From NCBI RefSeq assembly GCF_034424375.1, contig NZ_CP139965.1:3286001-3350000 (forward strand): a DNA stretch of 64,000 bases. The letters are read 5' to 3'. The first letter of the stretch is position 1, and every line of letters begins with the position of its first letter. This document shows, one piece after another, positions 24,861-33,434 of this stretch. The translations under genes and the position numbers were made by a program. The notes under the pieces were generated by a model. It was not told the origin of the DNA. It ran no database searches and was given only the letters and a program-made list of their open reading frames with translations. This stretch comes from Paraburkholderia kururiensis (GTDB lineage Bacteria > Pseudomonadota > Gammaproteobacteria > Burkholderiales > Burkholderiaceae).

Positions 24861-26261
24861 ATGCGCCGAACGTTGCCCTCCTTCCCTTCCCATGTCGGAC
24901 GCCGTGCGCGGCGCCTCTGGCGCCAGTACGGCGTGTTCTGGCTAGGCGCCATCGCGGTAGGCCTCATCGCCGTCTTTTACGCACGTCTCATCGATTGGGG
25001 ATATGGCGTGTTTCGCACCGCCCAGCACGATCACGTGTGGCTGCCATTCATCATCACGCCGGCCGTGGCGGCGGCGTCCGTGTGGCTCACGCGGCACCTC
25101 TTTCGCGGCGCGGAAGGCAGCGGCATTCCGCAGGTCATCGCGACGCTCCATGCGAAGCCGGGCGAGTCGGGTGCGCGCCTTCTCACGCTGCGCATCCTGC
25201 TCGGCAAGATCGCCGTGTCGTTCCTCGGCATACTGGGCGGCTTCACGATTGGGCGCGAAGGTCCCACGGTTCAGGTGGGCGCCGCGCTCATGTTCAACCT
25301 GAGGCGGCTCTACCCACGGTCGAACGCCTTGATCGAACGGCAACTCGTGCTGGCCGGCGCGGCTGCCGGGCTTTCGGCGGCATTCAACACACCGCTCGCG
25401 GGCATCGTGTTCGCCATCGAGGAACTCACGCGAAGCTTCGAGGCGCGCGCAAGCGGCGTGCTGATCACCGCCATCATCATCGCCGGTGTCATTGCGCTGG
25501 GCTTGAACGGCAACTACACCTACTTCGGCACCATCCAGATCGGGTCACATTTTCCGGATCTGCTGGCCGTAGCGGTATTGTTGACCGCTGTCGTGACCGG
25601 CCTCGCGGGCGGTGTCTTCGCGTGGTTGCTCCTCAACACTGCACGCTGGATTCCGGCGCCGTTGCGCAAGCTTCACGGTGAGCGGCCGGTCGCATTCGGC
25701 GCGCTGTGCGGACTCGTCATTGCGGTAATCGGCGCGCTGTCGGGCGGCACGACGTTCGGCAGCGGCTACGCGGAAGCACGCGGACTACTGGACGGCCACG
25801 AACAGCTTTCCGTGCTCTACCCGTTCCTGAAGATGGCGTCGATGGTGGGTTCGTACTTGCCCGGTATTCCGGGCGGCATTTTCGCGCCGTCGCTCTCGAT
25901 CGGAGCCGGCTTCGGCAATCTGCTGCACATGGTGTTCGGCAGTCTGCAGTTGCAGATGCTCATCGCCCTCGCGATGGTGGGCTATCTCGCGGCCGTAACG
26001 CAGTCGCCCATTACGTCGTTCGTGATCGTGATGGAGATGATCAATGGCCACGCGCTGGTGATTTCGCTGATGGCCACGGCGCTCGTTGCGAGCCGCGTGT
26101 CGCGGCTACTCGCGCCGCCGCTTTATGAATCGCTCTCGGAGCGCTACATGGCGCCGCTGCCGCAACCCGCGCCGGCGCCCGTGCCGGAAGTACCGGAGGC
26201 ACTGAACGCCACCGAGCCCGACGAGACGGCCGCAGCGTCGGACGCCGGGCCGCACCGCTGA
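24861..26261 (+). CDS. ClC-family chloride channel/transporter
   Basis: 466 residues with about 10-12 membrane helices. The ClC anion-site motifs are present in order: GSGIPQV, GREGPTVQVGA with the gating Glu, and GIPGGIFAPSLSIGAGFG. These fit a Cl-/H+ antiporter used in acid resistance. The C-terminal tail is Ala/Pro-rich without CBS domains. I use the ATG at 24861 (MRRTLPSFPSHVGRRARRLWR); the open frame extends about 40 codons further but without family sequence. Confidence 0.9.
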   Translation: MRRTLPSFPSHVGRRARRLWRQYGVFWLGAIAVGLIAVFYARLIDWGYGVFRTAQHDHVWLPFIITPAVAAASVWLTRHLFRGAEGSGIPQVIATLHAKPGESGARLLTLRILLGKIAVSFLGILGGFTIGREGPTVQVGAALMFNLRRLYPRSNALIERQLVLAGAAAGLSAAFNTPLAGIVFAIEELTRSFEARASGVLITAIIIAGVIALGLNGNYTYFGTIQIGSHFPDLLAVAVLLTAVVTGLAGGVFAWLLLNTARWIPAPLRKLHGERPVAFGALCGLVIAVIGALSGGTTFGSGYAEARGLLDGHEQLSVLYPFLKMASMVGSYLPGIPGGIFAPSLSIGAGFGNLLHMVFGSLQLQMLIALAMVGYLAAVTQSPITSFVIVMEMINGHALVISLMATALVASRVSRLLAPPLYESLSERYMAPLPQPAPAPVPEVPEALNATEPDETAAASDAGPHR

Positions 26262-26368
26262 CCCGCAACGCGGCCGGCCCCGGCTCGCTGCGGCGATCAA
26301 AGCAACGGCGCGGGGGCGACGTCAAAAACGCGATGGGGCCGGACGAATCCGCGCCCCCGGCCCGCCTC

Positions 26369-26623
26369 TCAGGCCTGCGGAATCTCGATCTTGACCTCGA
26401 GCACTTCGAGGTTGTCCTGCCGCTCCAGACTCACGCGAATATCGTCGTTGGAGATCTTCACGTACTTCGAAATCACCGCGACGAGTTCGCGCTGCAACGC
26501 CGGCAGATAATCGGCAGGCGCATGGCCGCCGGCCCGCTCATGGGCAATGATCAGCTGCAGGCGTTCCTTCGCTACCGACGCGGACTTCTTCTTCTCGCCC
26601 AGCAAAAACGAAAGAATCGACAT
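26369..26623 (-). CDS. minE: Cell division topological factor MinE
   Basis: 84 residues. MinE displaces MinC from MinD and drives pole-to-pole oscillation so that FtsZ assembles at midcell. The N-terminal membrane-targeting and MinD-contact part (MSILSFLLGEKKKSASVAKERLQLIIAHER) and the C-terminal topological specificity domain are both complete. It lies 14 bp after minD and is the last gene of minCDE. Confidence 0.97.
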   Translation of the reverse strand: MSILSFLLGEKKKSASVAKERLQLIIAHERAGGHAPADYLPALQRELVAVISKYVKISNDDIRVSLERQDNLEVLEVKIEIPQA

Positions 26624-26637
26624 TAGGTGCGCCCCCC

Positions 26638-27453
26638 TTACTTGGTGCCGAAGAGGCGCTGCAACAGGCCCGGCTTCTGGTAATCGGTGAAGCGAAGCGC
26701 CTTGTCCTCGCCGAGAAAGCGCGCGACCACGTCCTTGTACGCTTCGGCCACGTCGGTGCCGTCGAGATGCACGGCCGGCACGCCCTGGTTCGACGCATGC
26801 AGCACGGCCTCCGATTCGGGCACCACGCCGATCAGCTCGATGCGCAGAATTTCCTGAATGTCCGTGAGCGAAAGCATCTCGCCTTCGCTGACGCGCTTCG
26901 GGTTGTAGCGCGTGATGAGCAGGTGCTCCTTGATGGGGTCCTTGCCCTCGATCGCGCGCTTCGTCTTCGACGATAGAATACCGAGAATGCGGTCGGAGTC
27001 GCGCACCGACGACACTTCGGGGTTCGTCACGATGAGCGCCTCGTCGGCGAAGTGCATGGCGAGCAGCGCGCCCGACTCGATGCCCGCCGGCGAATCGCAG
27101 ACGATGTACTCGAAGTCCATGGCGACGAGGTCGTTGATGACCTTCTCCACGCCTTCCTGCGTGAGCGCGTCTTTATCGCGCGTCTGCGAGGCGGGCAGGA
27201 TGAACAGGTTCTCGCACTTCTTGTCCTTGATGAGCGCCTGGTTGAGGTTCGCTTCGCCCTGGATCACGTTGATCAGGTCGTACACCACGCGACGCTCGCA
27301 GCCCATGATGAGATCGAGATTGCGCAGGCCGACGTCGAAGTCGATCACGGCGGTCTTGTGGCCGCGCAGCGCGAGGCCAGACGCAAAACTCGCGCTCGTG
27401 GTCGTCTTGCCCACGCCACCCTTGCCCGAAGTCACCACAATGATTTTTGCCAT
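26638..27453 (-). CDS. minD: Septum site-determining ATPase MinD
   Basis: 271 residues, ParA/MinD ATPase that binds the membrane in its ATP form and recruits MinC. The deviant Walker A motif SGKGGVGKTT is at residues 9-18, DFDVGLRNLDLIMGCE and the DSPAGIE Walker B follow, and the amphipathic C-terminal membrane helix is seen in KPGLLQRLFGTK. It sits between minC and minE. Confidence 0.98.
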   Translation of the reverse strand: MAKIIVVTSGKGGVGKTTTSASFASGLALRGHKTAVIDFDVGLRNLDLIMGCERRVVYDLINVIQGEANLNQALIKDKKCENLFILPASQTRDKDALTQEGVEKVINDLVAMDFEYIVCDSPAGIESGALLAMHFADEALIVTNPEVSSVRDSDRILGILSSKTKRAIEGKDPIKEHLLITRYNPKRVSEGEMLSLTDIQEILRIELIGVVPESEAVLHASNQGVPAVHLDGTDVAEAYKDVVARFLGEDKALRFTDYQKPGLLQRLFGTK

Positions 27454-27525
27454 TCCCTTACCTTGCGTTCGTCAATTTTCGTCTACGGGGTTCGCCGCCT
27501 GCGCATCGCGCACGCCGCGGCGGCT

Positions 27526-28320
27526 TCACGTGAGCCGTAACGGTTCGAATAACAGTCTTTCCTCGTCGAGCCGGACCTGCACCGGCTTGCCCTGCACGTC
27601 TGCCGGCAGCGGATTTTCGGTCGTGCGGTAGATGCCCGCGATCGAAATCAGCTCCGGTTCGAGGCACGTGCAAAAAATGCGCGCGTCGTGGTTGCCGTGC
27701 ACGCCGGCAAGCGCGCGGCCGCGCAACGGCGCGTAGATATGGATGTTGCCTTCCGCGATCACTTCCGCACCGTTGCTCACCATTGCGAGCACGACCAGAT
27801 CGCCCTTTGCGTACACGCGCTGCCCCGAACGCAGAGGTTTGTCGATCACGAGCGTCTGGGCAACGGCCGCCGAAGGCTGGGACTCCGCCTGCGCTGCCGA
27901 GTCGCCAGCGGCGGGCGTGGTCGCGGCGGCCGATTCCGTTGCTTCAGCAGCAGCATCCGGCGCCTCACGTTCTTCGTCCGCGGTCTTCGCGTTGGTCGAA
28001 CGGCGGTCGCGCGCTTCGAGAAACGGCAGACCCGCTTCGGCCACCCACTCGTGCTGCGAAGCGTCTGCCACAACGCCGACCGGTTTCATCCGCACGCTCT
28101 CGAGCAACCGTGCGATCTCGGCAACCGGCACGCGCTCCTGCTCGCCGAGGCGGCGCACGTCGATCGCCACTACGTCGTTCGCGAAGAATTCGGGCGTCGC
28201 CTCGAAGCGCCGGGTGAGTTCGGCGCGCATGGCATCGAGCTCGGTCGTTTTCACTACGAACAGGAGCGTATCGACGGTCCCGCTCTTCAGTTCAAAGTAA
28301 GGCGATTTCCTGGGCGACAT
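27526..28320 (-). CDS. minC: Septum site-determining protein MinC
   Basis: 264 residues, inhibitor of FtsZ polymerisation. The N-terminal domain (YFELKSGTVDTLLFVVKTTELDAM) and C-terminal beta-helix MinD-binding domain (GQRVYAKGDLVVLAMVSNGAEVIAEGNIHIYAPLRGRALAG) are typical. They are joined by a long Ala/Glu-rich linker (about residues 110-165), longer than in E. coli. I take the ATG at 28320; the TTG four codons upstream is less likely. No clear ribosome site is seen. A TAAAAT -10 box lies about 35 bp upstream. Confidence 0.95.
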   Translation of the reverse strand: MSPRKSPYFELKSGTVDTLLFVVKTTELDAMRAELTRRFEATPEFFANDVVAIDVRRLGEQERVPVAEIARLLESVRMKPVGVVADASQHEWVAEAGLPFLEARDRRSTNAKTADEEREAPDAAAEATESAAATTPAAGDSAAQAESQPSAAVAQTLVIDKPLRSGQRVYAKGDLVVLAMVSNGAEVIAEGNIHIYAPLRGRALAGVHGNHDARIFCTCLEPELISIAGIYRTTENPLPADVQGKPVQVRLDEERLLFEPLRLT

Positions 28321-28479
28321 GGCGTTCGGCAAAAAATTTTGCGTATTTTACAGGCGTCCTGACGCACGATCAGTATTTTTAGATGAGTCGGCCCGCCGCG
28401 CGCGCAGACATGCGGGCACGAGCGTCATCACGGAGGAGGTTTGCGTGGCGGCCGGCAAAGCGACCGCACGGAAATGCAG

Positions 28480-29013
28480 TCAGTGCTCCTGCACACCGGG
28501 CGCGAAGCGCACGTCGCGCACGAGCAGCGTTTCCCATTGATCCGGAGCCCGGGCAATGCGGGCGTGGTCGCCGGTGGGTCCGAAGCCGAGGCGCTCGTAG
28601 AAGCGCATGGCGTTGCGGTTTTCATCGGCCACCCATGCATGGATCTCGCGTGCCCCCTCGCTCGCAAGCCATTCGCTCGCGGTATTCACGAGCAGCTCGC
28701 CCCCGCGCAGATGACGCACGGCGGGCGCCACCCACAACTCGCGCACGAACGCACGGCGCTGCGGTGTGTCGTCGAAACAGGCGCCGATGAGTCCGGCAGG
28801 ATGACCTTCGGTATAGAGGATGAACGTTGCGGCAGTGCGGGAAGCGGCATGTTCGGCCGCGGTGGAGTCGAAGACAGAAGCGTCCGCGCCCAGCGCATCT
28901 TCCAGCGTATCGCCGAAAGCGTAGGGCGCATCGCGCAATGATGCAGTGCGCAGTTCGCGAAACACGTCGCCCTGGTCAGCAGCGATGCGGCGAACGGTCA
29001 ATGAAGGATTCAT
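28480..29013 (-). CDS. GNAT-family N-acetyltransferase
   Basis: 177 residues predicted to move an acetyl group from acetyl-CoA to an amine. The GNAT fold spans most of the protein: LTVRRIAADQGDVFRELRTASLRDAPYAFG at the start, then VRELWVAPAVRHLRGGELLVNTASEW (motif A, with a less canonical RHLRGG CoA loop) and ADENRNAMRFYERLGFGPTGD (motif B). ATG at 29013 gives the natural domain start. The substrate is unknown; it is a monocistronic gene between minC and map. Confidence 0.85.
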   Translation of the reverse strand: MNPSLTVRRIAADQGDVFRELRTASLRDAPYAFGDTLEDALGADASVFDSTAAEHAASRTAATFILYTEGHPAGLIGACFDDTPQRRAFVRELWVAPAVRHLRGGELLVNTASEWLASEGAREIHAWVADENRNAMRFYERLGFGPTGDHARIARAPDQWETLLVRDVRFAPGVQEH

Positions 29014-29165
29014 GCAGACGTGAACCTCGGTAGGACGCTTCCATATAGCTTTAACCGAACGGCGCGCAGAGTCAAATCCCGGCGGGGCTCGATCATGAAC
29101 ACCATGCCGCGGCCATGCGGCGTCTCCATGGCGCAACCCGCGGCAGGGGCGTCGCTCGCTTCGTC

Positions 29166-29951
29166 TTACGGCGCTTCGTAGCGGCCCGTGCCGTCGGGCC
29201 AGGGCGTAAGCAATTCGAAGCCGTCGTCGGTGACGGCCACCATGTGCTCCCATTGAGCCGAGAGCGAGCGGTCTTTCGTCACGACGGTCCAACCGTCGCG
29301 CAACACGGTGGTACCGGCACGGCCGGCATTCACCATGGGCTCGATGGTGAAAACCATGCCGGGACGCAGCCGCACGCCCTGACCCGGCTGCCCGAAATGG
29401 AGCACCTGCGGTTCTTCGTGATAGACCGTGCCGATGCCGTGGCCGCAGTAGTCGCGCACCACAGAAAAGCCGTCGCGCTGCGCCCGCTTCTGGATCGCGT
29501 GACCGATGTCGCCAAGCGTGGCGCCCGGCTTCACCTCGCGAATGCCGGCCACCATCGCGTCGTAGGTGGTGTCGATCAACACCTGCGCGACCGTGCTCGG
29601 CTGGCCGACGCAGTACATGCGGCTCGTGTCGCCGAAGTAGCCGTCTTTGATCACGGCGACGTCGATGTTGATGATGTCGCCGTCCTTGAGAATTTCCTTG
29701 CGATCGGGAATGCCGTGGCAGACCACCTGGTTCACGGACGTGCAGACGGTCTTCGGAAAGCCGAGATAACCCACGTTCGCAGGCACGGCCTTCAGCGTGT
29801 TGACGATGTAGTCGTTACAGTGCGCATCGAGCTCGTCGGTCGACACGCCCGGTTGCACGTATTCGCCGATCATCGCGAGCACTTCGGCCGCGAGCCGGCC
29901 TGAGATGCGCAGCCGCGCGATGTCGTCGGGAGTCTTGTAGGTAATGGCCAT
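29166..29951 (-). CDS. map: Methionine aminopeptidase, type I
   Basis: Removes the initiator methionine from nascent proteins with small second residues. 261 residues with the pita-bread fold and all five metal ligands: two Asp in DGDIINIDVAVIKDGYFGDTS, His in GHGIGTVYHEEP, and two Glu in FTIEPMVN and SAQWEHMVAV. ATG at 29951 begins MAITYKTPDDIARLR, the family start. Not followed by rpsB here; probably one of several map paralogues. Confidence 0.95.
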   Translation of the reverse strand: MAITYKTPDDIARLRISGRLAAEVLAMIGEYVQPGVSTDELDAHCNDYIVNTLKAVPANVGYLGFPKTVCTSVNQVVCHGIPDRKEILKDGDIINIDVAVIKDGYFGDTSRMYCVGQPSTVAQVLIDTTYDAMVAGIREVKPGATLGDIGHAIQKRAQRDGFSVVRDYCGHGIGTVYHEEPQVLHFGQPGQGVRLRPGMVFTIEPMVNAGRAGTTVLRDGWTVVTKDRSLSAQWEHMVAVTDDGFELLTPWPDGTGRYEAP

Positions 29952-30264
29952 CGGATAGAGGCAAAGAAGTTCGGACGGCGCCGCAAGGCGCCCTGTGCCG
30001 CCTGCCGCCGGCATGGCGCACCTGGGCGCCACGGCGCCTCGGGCGGCACGACAGGAGCAATTGTACAGGCCCGCTGGATGGCCCTCGCCCTTCGCCGACC
30101 GGCCATTTCTGCGGGCGATTTCGCACTTCCTCCTCCACCTGCGCTATAAACGAACGCGGGCCGGCACACGCTTCGGCGTAAACTTCGGGAAATCCCATCC
30201 GCGCCGCGACTGCGAAGGTGATGTCCGATCAGGCGCCCGGTCGCGAAACACCGTTGGAGAATTC
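29952..30264. other. Intergenic region between map and the NYN gene
   Basis: 313 bp with the divergent promoters. TATAAA at 30145-30150 is a possible -10 for the NYN gene with a poor -35. I see no gene, repeat or RNA fold. Confidence 0.35.
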
Positions 30265-31596
30265 ATGGCTTCACCCCAGGAAAGCATCAGCATGGCAGTG
30301 TTCTGCGACTTCGAGAACGTCGCCCTCGGCGTGCGCGACGCGAAGTTCGACCGCTTCGACATCAAGCCCGTGCTGGAGCGGCTGCTGCTCAAGGGCAGCA
30401 TCGTCGTGAAAAAGGCCTACTGCGACTGGGACCGCTACAAGACCTTCAAGGCGGGCATGCACGAAGCGAGTTTCGAGTTGATCGAAATTCCGCACGTGCG
30501 CCAGTCGGGCAAGAATTCGGCCGACATCCGGCTCGTGGTCGACGCGCTCGACCTCTGCTATACGAAGTCGCACGTCGACACGTTCGTGATCGTGAGCGGC
30601 GATTCGGATTTTTCGCCGCTCGTCTCGAAGCTGCGCGAGAACGCCAAGAAGGTGATCGGCGTGGGCGTGAAGAACTCGACGTCGGACCTGCTGGTGGCAA
30701 ACTGCGACGAGTTCATCTTCTACGACGACCTCGTGCGCGAGCAGCAACGCGAAGCCGCGCGACGCGAAAAGAACGAGAAGAGCGCCACGGCAAAGCGCCC
30801 CGCCAACGACGAGCGCCCCGCGAAGCCCGACCAGGAAGATCGCAAGGCAAAGGCCATCGCATTCGCCGTGGACACCTTCGACGCGCTCGTCTCCGAACGC
30901 GGAGACAGCGGAAAGATCTGGGCATCGGTGCTGAAAAGCGCGATCAAGCGACGCCGGCCCGACTTCAACGAATCGCGCTATGGCTTTCGCGCGTTCGGCA
31001 ACCTGCTGGAAGAAGCGCAGGCGCGCGGCTTCCTCGAGATCGGGCGCGACGAGAAGTCGGGGACGTTCGTGCAGCGTCCCGGGAGCCCCGACGGGAGCGG
31101 AAACAGCGACGCCGTTCATGACGTGGACGACACGCACCGCGACAGCGAAGCAGGCGACGTCCAGAAAAACGCACGACGCCGCCGGCAGCGCTCATCGTCC
31201 GATACCCGCGCCACCGCTGGAACGATTGTGAGCAACGACGCAGCCCCTATAGAGACGGCGGAGGCGCAGCGGACCGAAATCGCCCCAGCCGAGCCGGCAA
31301 CGGAAGAACAAGCCGACACGCAAAGCGCGAAGCCCCAGGTCGCCACCCACGACGAATTGAACGACGCCGCGAAACCCACCCGGCGAGGCAAGCGCCCATC
31401 GCGCAAGTCAGCGAAGAAGAGTGACGACGCGCCTGAAGTCGACACCTCGCATCCGGCGAAAGAAGCGGCACCTGCATCGGCATCAGCATCCGAACAAATC
31501 GGGAATGCCAACGAAACTGCGCCGGTAAAAAAGGCTCGCAAATCGACGACACGCTCGCGACGCTCACGCACCAATAACGGCGACGCGTCGACGTAG
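30265..31596 (+). CDS. NYN-domain (LabA-like) nuclease with OST-HTH/LOTUS domain
   Basis: 443 residues. The N-terminal NYN/PIN-like domain (about 8-150) has the acidic residues expected for an RNase: AVFCDFENVALG, SADIRLVVDAL and VSGDSDFSPLV. After a charged linker, an OST-HTH (LOTUS) domain (about 200-270) reads AVDTFDALVSERGDSGKIWASVLKSAIKRRRPDF. The last 170 residues are low-complexity, alternating Ala/Glu and Arg/Lys, ending in a very basic stretch (KKARKSTTRSRRSR) that may bind RNA. GGAG precedes the ATG at 30265. It is probably an RNA-processing enzyme. Confidence 0.88.
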   Translation: MASPQESISMAVFCDFENVALGVRDAKFDRFDIKPVLERLLLKGSIVVKKAYCDWDRYKTFKAGMHEASFELIEIPHVRQSGKNSADIRLVVDALDLCYTKSHVDTFVIVSGDSDFSPLVSKLRENAKKVIGVGVKNSTSDLLVANCDEFIFYDDLVREQQREAARREKNEKSATAKRPANDERPAKPDQEDRKAKAIAFAVDTFDALVSERGDSGKIWASVLKSAIKRRRPDFNESRYGFRAFGNLLEEAQARGFLEIGRDEKSGTFVQRPGSPDGSGNSDAVHDVDDTHRDSEAGDVQKNARRRRQRSSSDTRATAGTIVSNDAAPIETAEAQRTEIAPAEPATEEQADTQSAKPQVATHDELNDAAKPTRRGKRPSRKSAKKSDDAPEVDTSHPAKEAAPASASASEQIGNANETAPVKKARKSTTRSRRSRTNNGDAST

Positions 31597-31599
31597 GCG

Positions 31600-31815
31600 A
31601 CACACGCGAGATCCGTGATGAAGCTCGCGTCCTCCACCCCGCCCACCGTGCGGGCCGCGACGTTGAGCACGATGATGACCGTGGAGTCGTCGTACTCCGC
31701 GCGTTCCGGCACAAACTTCAGACGCAGATCACGCCGCGCAGGTTGATCACGCCTTTGACGAACGGCGGCGCATTGGCCATGCGCGTGGGCCGCAGGAGCG
31801 GATCTCCTGCATCAC
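31600..31815 (-). pseudogene. cheW: cheW remnant (frameshifted, truncated)
   Basis: Read on the minus strand, pieces of the chemotaxis coupling protein CheW appear in successive frames. They are MQEIRS (31809-31795 region), then PTRMANAPPFVKGVINLRGVI in another frame, then RLKFVPERAEYDDSTVIIVLNVAARTVGG. The join between GVI and RLKF lacks about six residues (normally VPIVDL) and shifts frame. A second shift separates EIRS from PTRM. The N-terminus and the C-terminal third are missing, and the tail abuts the NYN gene stop. It cannot make a working protein. Confidence 0.8.
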
Positions 31816-32047
31816 CTATACGGAGTGCATTGGCATTCAGCCATACCCATGCGTGGACGCCCGGAGAATTGAACCAGCGCTATCTGGCCAACCGCGATGA
31901 CGGGCTGTGCATCGGCGTGACGCCCACGCGTCTCATGCTCGCAACCGCTTGAAATGACTGTGCGGGTAGCGGCGATTCGGACAAGAGCACAACGATTCGA
32001 TACGGCCCAAGCGGCCGCATTCGTGACGACGTTCGCCAGAGCCGCGT

Positions 32048-33013
32048 CTAGCGACCCGCCCGCCTCGTCTGCGAAGGCAGTTCGCCGAACAGTTCCTGAT
32101 AGTCGGCGGCGAAGTGGCTCATGTGGAAGAAGCCCCAGTTGGCCGCGGCATCGCCGATGGCGAGGTCGCTGGCACGCGTGGCCATCAGTTCGCGCCGCAC
32201 GCCGTTGAGCCGCACGGACCGCAGATACTTCACGGGCGTGGTTTCGGCGACGGTGCGAAAACTGTTCTGCACCGTGCGTCTACTGATCTGCAAACGCTGA
32301 CAAAGCTCGATCACGCTCGGCGCGTTCGCCGCATCCGATACGGTCAGCCGATGGCACTTGTCCACGATGAAGCTTTGCGTCGAACTCCCCGGGCGCTGGT
32401 TTCTGTCGCATGTCGGGTCGGCAAGCAACCCGAGTAGACCGTCGAGCATTTCGCGCTCGAGATCCCTTTCGAGGTCCGGCGTACCGCTCGATGCATCCGA
32501 CGCGTCCGGTGCATCGATTGCAAGTGCGCTCGAAAAAAGCGCCAGCAGCTGGTCGCGGCATTCCTCGAGCCGCTGCGATGGCACCTTGATGACGGGCTGC
32601 CGCAGCAGCGTCCGGATGTCGCCCGGCGAAGGCATGGCTTCCAGCGCGCTTTCGAACAACTCGCCGTCGAACGTGATGGAGAGCATGTCCATGCCCATCG
32701 GCATATGGAACATGAACTCTTCGCCGCCGCGCAGTACGAAGAGGCTGTTCGCGTCGGCCTCGCGGCCCTGCATGCGCACGGTGCCCGACACGGCGGCCGG
32801 GATCGCGAAACACATCTTGCCCTTCGGTGCTTCCCCGTGCTGCACGACACGCTGGCTGATCTGCTCGCGAAAGACGTGGGCATGCGTGCTTTTCAGCTGC
32901 ATCAACGAGCTTTCCAGCGGTCCCGCCGATATCTGGCTGTAGGTCTGGTTCCAGTCCCGCACCGCGCAGGCATGCATATGCACGTCCTGGAACCGGCTGA
33001 TGCTTTGATTCAT
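32048..33013 (-). CDS. AraC-family transcriptional regulator
   Basis: 321 residues. The C-terminal AraC domain (about 215-320) has the two helix-turn-helix units: PSVIELCQRLQISRRTVQNSF and AIGDAAANWGFFHMSHFAADYQELFGELPS. The N-terminal part (about 1-200) is a sensor domain with the pattern of EutR/FeaR-like regulators (SISRFQDVHMHACAVRDWN, MCFAIPAAVSGTVR). It starts at 33013, divergent from the aminotransferase gene by 421 bp. Location suggests it controls the seven-gene cluster, probably as an activator responding to an amine or its aldehyde. Confidence 0.88.
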   Translation of the reverse strand: MNQSISRFQDVHMHACAVRDWNQTYSQISAGPLESSLMQLKSTHAHVFREQISQRVVQHGEAPKGKMCFAIPAAVSGTVRMQGREADANSLFVLRGGEEFMFHMPMGMDMLSITFDGELFESALEAMPSPGDIRTLLRQPVIKVPSQRLEECRDQLLALFSSALAIDAPDASDASSGTPDLERDLEREMLDGLLGLLADPTCDRNQRPGSSTQSFIVDKCHRLTVSDAANAPSVIELCQRLQISRRTVQNSFRTVAETTPVKYLRSVRLNGVRRELMATRASDLAIGDAAANWGFFHMSHFAADYQELFGELPSQTRRAGR

Positions 33014-33434
33014 GACGCTGATGTACCTGTTGATGAACGGGTTCCGAAAGAATCACTCCGACGCATTCCTAAGCGTCGATGCACAGACCGTGCCAGTCAA
33101 CATCGGGGGATGCGGTGATTGTGCCCACCCGCATTCGCGACCTTCTACCAGGGATAACCCGTCGCGCTGCACCCGTTGTGCGCGTGAGCCGGCAACCACG
33201 CTGTCGCAAAAAAGTGCACAGGCACCAGCGCGGGGACACCGCACGTCTTCCCGTTTGCGTCGATGTGGCCTCGGCGCGCGAAGCGCTTTTCGAACTTGCT
33301 CATTTGGGATACCGCCGCGCCGATGTTCGCAATGAAACTTCGTTCACACGGCGAGCGTCGGGCACCACAACCGCCCACGCCGCTCCAGCACCCGTTGCGC
33401 TTCCCCGCGCATCTACGCACTGAACGGAGACACG
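33014..33434. promoter_or_regulatory. Divergent control region of the AraC gene and the amine cluster
   Basis: 421 bp with no gene. An inverted repeat CGACGC (33059-33064)/GCGTCG (33073-33078) lies 46 bp from the AraC gene start and could be autoregulatory. The aminotransferase gene has a good GGAG site just before 33435. I find no clear sigma-70 or sigma-54 promoter. Confidence 0.35.

Noticed and set aside
31816..32047. Plus-strand frame ending GLCIGVTPTRLMLATA as a possible transposase or other remnant
   Set aside because: I could not match it to any family, and it has no start signal. It is left as unassigned DNA beside the cheW remnant.
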